A stretch of DNA of 64,000 bases from Sphingopyxis sp. JAI128 (GTDB lineage Bacteria; Pseudomonadota; Alphaproteobacteria; Sphingomonadales; Sphingomonadaceae). Position numbers and translations under genes: made by a program. A model generated the notes under the pieces. The model had not been told where the DNA came from. It did not search any database and was given only the letters and a program-made list of their open reading frames with translations. This document shows positions 60,482 to 64,000 of this stretch, one piece after another (within the stretch, counting starts at the first letter, position 1; every line of letters begins with the position of its first letter). The stretch covers positions 124,001 through 188,000 of the forward strand of contig NZ_JACHDA010000003.1 in NCBI RefSeq assembly GCF_014207235.1. The letters are read 5' to 3'.

Positions 60482-61894
60482 ATGGCTACGAAGCCCAAGG
60501 ATATCATCGCGCGGATCAAGGATAACGACATCGAGTGGGTCGACCTGCGCTTCACCGACCCCAAGGGTAAATGGCAGCACCTGACCATGTGCGCCGGCGT
60601 CATCGACGAGGATTCGCTCGAGGACGGCCTGATGTTCGACGGCTCGTCGATCGAGGGTTGGAAGGCGATCAACGAGTCGGACATGATCCTGAAACCCGAC
60701 CTCGACGCCGTCTATGACGATCCCTTCTCGGCCACTCCGATGCTCGTCATGTTCTGCGACATCGTCGAGCCCTCGACCGGCGAAGGCTATGCCCGCGACC
60801 CCCGCACCACCGCCAAGCGCGCCGAAGCCTATGTCGCCTCGACCGGCATCGGCGACACCGTCTATGTCGGCCCCGAAGCCGAATTCTTCATGTTCGACGA
60901 CGTTCGTTTCGAAACCGGCTACAACAAGTCGGGTTTCGAAATCGACGATATCGAACTGCCGACGAACACGGGCCGCAGCTATGAGGGCGGCAACCTCGGT
61001 CACCGTCCGCGCGCCAAGGGCGGCTATTTCCCCGTCGCGCCGGTCGACAGCGCGGTCGACATCCGCGCCGAGATGGTGTCGACGATGCTCGAAATGGGCC
61101 TGCCCTGCGACAAGCATCACCATGAAGTCGCCGCGGCGCAGCACGAGCTCGGCCTGACCTTCGGTACGCTGACGCAGACCGCCGACCGCATGCAGATCTA
61201 TAAATATGTCGTGCACCAGGTCGCGCATGCTTATGGCAAGACCGCGACCTTCATGCCCAAGCCGATCAAGGACGATAATGGCAGCGGCATGCACACGCAC
61301 ATCTCGATCTGGGAAAAGGGCAAGCCGCTCTTCGCGGGCAATGGCTATGCCGGCCTCAGCGACATGTGTCTTTATTTCATCGGCGGCGTGATCAAGCACG
61401 CCAAGGCGCTCAATGCCTTCACCAACCCGACCACGAACAGCTACAAGCGCCTCGTCCCGGGTTTCGAAGCGCCGGTTCTGCTCGCCTATTCGTCGCGCAA
61501 CCGCTCGGCTTCGTGCCGCATCCCCTATGGCGCTGGCGCCAAGGCGAAGCGCGTCGAATTCCGTTTCCCCGACGCGATGGCGAACCCCTATCTTTGCTAT
61601 TCGGCGCTGCTGATGGCGGGGCTCGACGGCATCCAGAACAAGATTCACCCCGGCGACGCGATGGACAAGAATCTCTACGACCTGCCGCCCGAAGAACTGG
61701 CCGAAGTGCCGACCGTCTGCGGAAGCTTGCGCGAAGCGCTCGACAGCCTCGCCGCCGACCACGACTTCCTGCTCAAGGGCGACGTGTTCTCGAAGGACCA
61801 GATCGAAGCCTATATCGAACTGAAGTGGGCCGAGGTTTACAATTTCGAACAGACGCCGAGCCCGGTCGAATTCGACATGTACTACAGCGCCTGA
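60482..61894 (+). CDS. glnA: glutamine synthetase, type I
   Basis: 470 residues. Forms glutamine from glutamate and ammonia. The beta-grasp and catalytic parts are typical: [56 protein letters not shown], and the adenylylation Tyr399 in [16 protein letters not shown] precedes the ATG. A rho-independent terminator follows. With glnB it forms the usual nitrogen-controlled pair. Confidence 0.99.
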   Translation: MATKPKDIIARIKDNDIEWVDLRFTDPKGKWQHLTMCAGVIDEDSLEDGLMFDGSSIEGWKAINESDMILKPDLDAVYDDPFSATPMLVMFCDIVEPSTGEGYARDPRTTAKRAEAYVASTGIGDTVYVGPEAEFFMFDDVRFETGYNKSGFEIDDIELPTNTGRSYEGGNLGHRPRAKGGYFPVAPVDSAVDIRAEMVSTMLEMGLPCDKHHHEVAAAQHELGLTFGTLTQTADRMQIYKYVVHQVAHAYGKTATFMPKPIKDDNGSGMHTHISIWEKGKPLFAGNGYAGLSDMCLYFIGGVIKHAKALNAFTNPTTNSYKRLVPGFEAPVLLAYSSRNRSASCRIPYGAGAKAKRVEFRFPDAMANPYLCYSALLMAGLDGIQNKIHPGDAMDKNLYDLPPEELAEVPTVCGSLREALDSLAADHDFLLKGDVFSKDQIEAYIELKWAEVYNFEQTPSPVEFDMYYSA

Positions 61895-61919
61895 TCGCAC
61901 GCGATCAGCGACGCCAAGG

Positions 61920-61954
61920 GGGCGTCCGGTTCGGGGGAACCGGGCGCCCTTTTT
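61920..61954 (+). terminator. rho-independent terminator of glnBA
   Basis: A 13-pair stem (GGGCGTCCGGTTC / GAACCGGGCGCCC, one G-T pair) with a GGGG loop, followed by five T. It begins 25 bases after the glnA stop. Confidence 0.92.
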
Positions 61955-62087
61955 GCATGGGCCCTCGCGGCCATGTTTACGTCGGCCGTGATTGCGCGCC
62001 TGCGGGGCGCACACCCTCCCTACCGCTTACGCTTTGGTAAGCCCGCGCGGCTAAAAGCGGCCGCGTCTACAAGCGGGGGTATGTCCG

Positions 62088-62606
62088 ATGTTCCGAATGA
62101 TGATCCCGGTCGCGGCGCTGTTTCTTGCCACCGGCTGCGGCAAGATGGTCGAGCTGGCGAACCAGACGCACACCGTTGCCGCGCCACGCGAAGAGGTGTT
62201 CGCCCGGATGTTCGGCGACGACAGCATGTTCGCGGGCCTGCCGCTCGTCACCAACGGCGGATCGACGCGGCTCTATGAACTCGTCACCAAAAAAGGCGAA
62301 CCGGGGTTCGAGAAGATGGTGCCGGAGGAACGGCCCGAGGCCTATAAGATCAAGATCGCGGTCGCCATGGAAATCCCGCGCGAGGCGCATCTGATCTACA
62401 GCGTCGACGATGGCGCGCTCGAAACGGGGCTGAAGTTCACGTTCGAGGAATTGGCCCCGGATCGGACCCGCGTGGCGTTCGCCATCGACGAACTGAGCGG
62501 CGACGGCGCGAAGGGTCTGCAGGTCAACAGATCCGCGCTGAGGCGGATCGCGCGCGATGCGCTGAACAAGCTCGACGATTTCGAACAGGTCGACGAAGCG
62601 GCCTGA
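62088..62606 (+). CDS. lipoprotein, polyketide cyclase/SRPBCC-like
   Basis: 172 residues. Lipobox LATGC at about residue 17. The remainder (VELANQTHTVAAPREEVFARMF, LIYSVDDGALETGLKFTFEEL, ending in an amphipathic helix) resembles an SRPBCC/START-like fold, in which VAAPREEVFAR is the usual first strand-helix join. Function unknown; a ligand-binding role is possible. A GGGGG stretch precedes the ATG. Confidence 0.7.
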   Translation: MFRMMIPVAALFLATGCGKMVELANQTHTVAAPREEVFARMFGDDSMFAGLPLVTNGGSTRLYELVTKKGEPGFEKMVPEERPEAYKIKIAVAMEIPREAHLIYSVDDGALETGLKFTFEELAPDRTRVAFAIDELSGDGAKGLQVNRSALRRIARDALNKLDDFEQVDEAA

Positions 62607-62691
62607 CGCGCGCCCACGAACAGCGCGGTTGCGCGGGTGGTCCGCAAATGCCACCTTGCCGCGATCAAGATCGCAAAAGGGGTTCTGCATC

Positions 62692-64000
62692 ATGCGGATA
62701 CGCGCCATTTTTCTTTCTCCGCTGCTTCTGACCGGCTGCGGAGGGGGCGATGGCGGAACGTCGCCCGAAGCGAACGCCCCGCCGGCATTCACCTCGCTCC
62801 AGACCGCGAGCGTCGCCGAAAACGGCGTTGCGGCCTATCAGGCAGCGGCCACCGATCCCAACGGCGACGCGCTGACCTTCACCATCGACGGCGGCGCCGA
62901 CGCGGCGCACTTTTCGATCACTGCCGCGGGCGCACTGCGTTTCAATGCGGCGCCCGACTATGACCTTCCGGGCGATGCCGACGGCGACAATGTCTATTCG
63001 GTGCGGTTGAACGTCAGCGACGGCAGAACGGCCGTCAGCCAGACGGTCAATGTCACGGTGACCAACTCGAAGGAAGGCATATCGGTCCAGCGCGTCGGTA
63101 GCGGATTCAACCAACCGACTTTCCTTCTCGGCATTCCGGGCAGCAGCGACGTCTATGTGCTCGAGAAAGCCGGGAGGGTCTATCGCCTGACCCCGTCGAC
63201 CGGCGCAAAGACGCTGCTCTTCACGATCGGCGACCTGTCTACCGATGGCGAGCGCGGCCTGCTCGGCATGGCGCTACTGCCCAACCCGGCGAATGCGGAT
63301 CGCTTCATGATCTATTGCACCAATGCCGCCGGCGACATCGAGATTCGCGAATATGGCAGCCTCTCCGGATCGCCGCGTATATTGGCGAGGCTGACGGTTC
63401 CGCATCCCGGGGCGAATAACCATAATGGCGGCGCGATGGCCTTTGGTCCCGACGGCTTGCTCTATGTCGGGGTGGGTGATGGCGGGGGCGTGGGCGATCC
63501 CGGCAACAATGCCCAGAATCCCAATTCGCGGCTCGGCAAAATATTGCGTATCCGCGTGGTCGAAGACCCCTATGCGGGTGCATCGGTTCCCAGCGACGAG
63601 GGTTTCCTGGCGCCCGCGCCGGGCAATCCCTATCTCGCCGGTGGAGGCGACCGCTATGTCTACGCGCTCGGCCTGCGCAATCCGTTCCGTTTTTCCTTCT
63701 CGGGATCGACGCTGATCATCGGCGACGTCGGTCAGGGTGCCGTCGAAGAAATCGATATGGTGACGACCACCCAGCCGGGCCTCAATTTCGGCTGGCGCTT
63801 CAGGGAAGGCACCCAGCCCTATAGCGGCACGCCGCCCGGCGGGCTGACCGATCCGGTCGCCGAATATGGCCATGGCGACGGCCCGCGACAGGGCAAGTCG
63901 ATTACCGGCGGCTATGTCTATCGCGGCCCGGTCACCTCGCTTCAGGGTCAATATGTCTTCGCGGACTTCGTTTCGGACAATATCTGGACGATTCCCTTTG
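62692..64000 (+). CDS. cadherin-like domain plus PQQ-dependent sugar dehydrogenase (3' end beyond window)
   Basis: 436 residues visible. Lipobox LTGC near residue 16, then a cadherin-like repeat (about 30-125: AFTSLQTASVAENGVAAYQAAATDPNGDAL; DPNGD and a DADGDN calcium-binding turn), then a six-bladed soluble glucose dehydrogenase propeller: QPTFLLGIPGS, GERGLLGMALLP, NHNGGAMAFGPDGLLYVGVGDGG, and YALGLRNPFRFSF, where His and Arg of the PQQ pocket are kept. The enzyme probably oxidises a sugar aldehyde on the outer face of the cell. The end lies beyond the window. Confidence 0.9.
   Translation, partial: MRIRAIFLSPLLLTGCGGGDGGTSPEANAPPAFTSLQTASVAENGVAAYQAAATDPNGDALTFTIDGGADAAHFSITAAGALRFNAAPDYDLPGDADGDNVYSVRLNVSDGRTAVSQTVNVTVTNSKEGISVQRVGSGFNQPTFLLGIPGSSDVYVLEKAGRVYRLTPSTGAKTLLFTIGDLSTDGERGLLGMALLPNPANADRFMIYCTNAAGDIEIREYGSLSGSPRILARLTVPHPGANNHNGGAMAFGPDGLLYVGVGDGGGVGDPGNNAQNPNSRLGKILRIRVVEDPYAGASVPSDEGFLAPAPGNPYLAGGGDRYVYALGLRNPFRFSFSGSTLIIGDVGQGAVEEIDMVTTTQPGLNFGWRFREGTQPYSGTPPGGLTDPVAEYGHGDGPRQGKSITGGYVYRGPVTSLQGQYVFADFVSDNIWTIPF

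Overview
The window is dense, high-GC alphaproteobacterial chromosome and reads as a sphingomonad (Sphingomonadales, Sphingopyxis- or Sphingomonas-like). This rests on the gene families and their order: bamD-recN-ligA, rimP-nusA-ylxR-infB-rbfA, trcR (DUF1013), a quinohemoprotein dehydrogenase, glnB-glnA, tryptophan dioxygenase with a kynureninase-like partner, and many short palindromic intergenic repeats. There is no rRNA in the window, so the genus is an inference. No tRNA, rRNA, CRISPR array, transposase, integrase or phage gene was found. The first and last genes run off the window edges.

Layout. 1-4.7 kb (minus): a metal-uptake group (DUF2946-like protein, TonB-dependent receptor, PepSY inner-membrane protein) downstream of a sterol-desaturase-like hydroxylase. 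4.8-11.3 kb (minus): ligA, a small monooxygenase, a GNAT acetyltransferase, recN and bamD, the first four coupled by 4-base overlaps, then a cyclophilin. 11.4-13.0 kb (plus): a membrane protein and an ArsR/AHSA1 pair whose operator covers the regulator's start codon. 13.4-17.1 kb (minus): truB-rpsO-pnp. 17.1-22.7 kb: a mixed block (DUF6491-like, GNAT, M20 peptidase, thymidine kinase, MarR-GNAT fusion, wax ester synthase) separating truB from its usual upstream partners. 22.7-28.7 kb (minus): rimP-nusA-ylxR-infB-rbfA.

28.9-39.7 kb: SleB-type hydrolase, VOC protein, HerA-like ATPase, TIGR02186 and TauE/SafE transporter, an NfrB-like membrane glycosyltransferase coupled to an NfrA-C-like protein, nhaA and a DUF885-like lipoprotein. 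39.8-47.3 kb: tryptophan dioxygenase and kynureninase-like enzyme, D-aminoacylase-type amidohydrolase, exported methyltransferase, an OmpR-type regulator with a degenerate receiver, acyl-CoA synthetase and a Cys-rich lipoprotein. 47.5-53.9 kb: MBL hydrolase and trcR, lipoprotein, quinone oxidoreductase, DUF1192, a second HerA/DUF87 ATPase and two small unknowns. 54.0-64.0 kb (plus): clpA, map, PQQ-dependent quinohemoprotein dehydrogenase, glnB-glnA behind a sigma-54-like promoter, a lipoprotein, and the start of a PQQ-type sugar dehydrogenase fused to a cadherin-like domain.

Most striking points: a palindromic repeat, present elsewhere in intergenic DNA, lies in frame inside truB and encodes about 30 residues; a 26-base perfect inverted repeat overlies the arsR-type start codon with a -35/-10 placed for a leaderless transcript; a 12-bp-arm hairpin runs into the rbfA ribosome binding site; and the NfrB-like glycosyltransferase lacks room for the c-di-GMP sensing domain of its E. 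coli counterpart.
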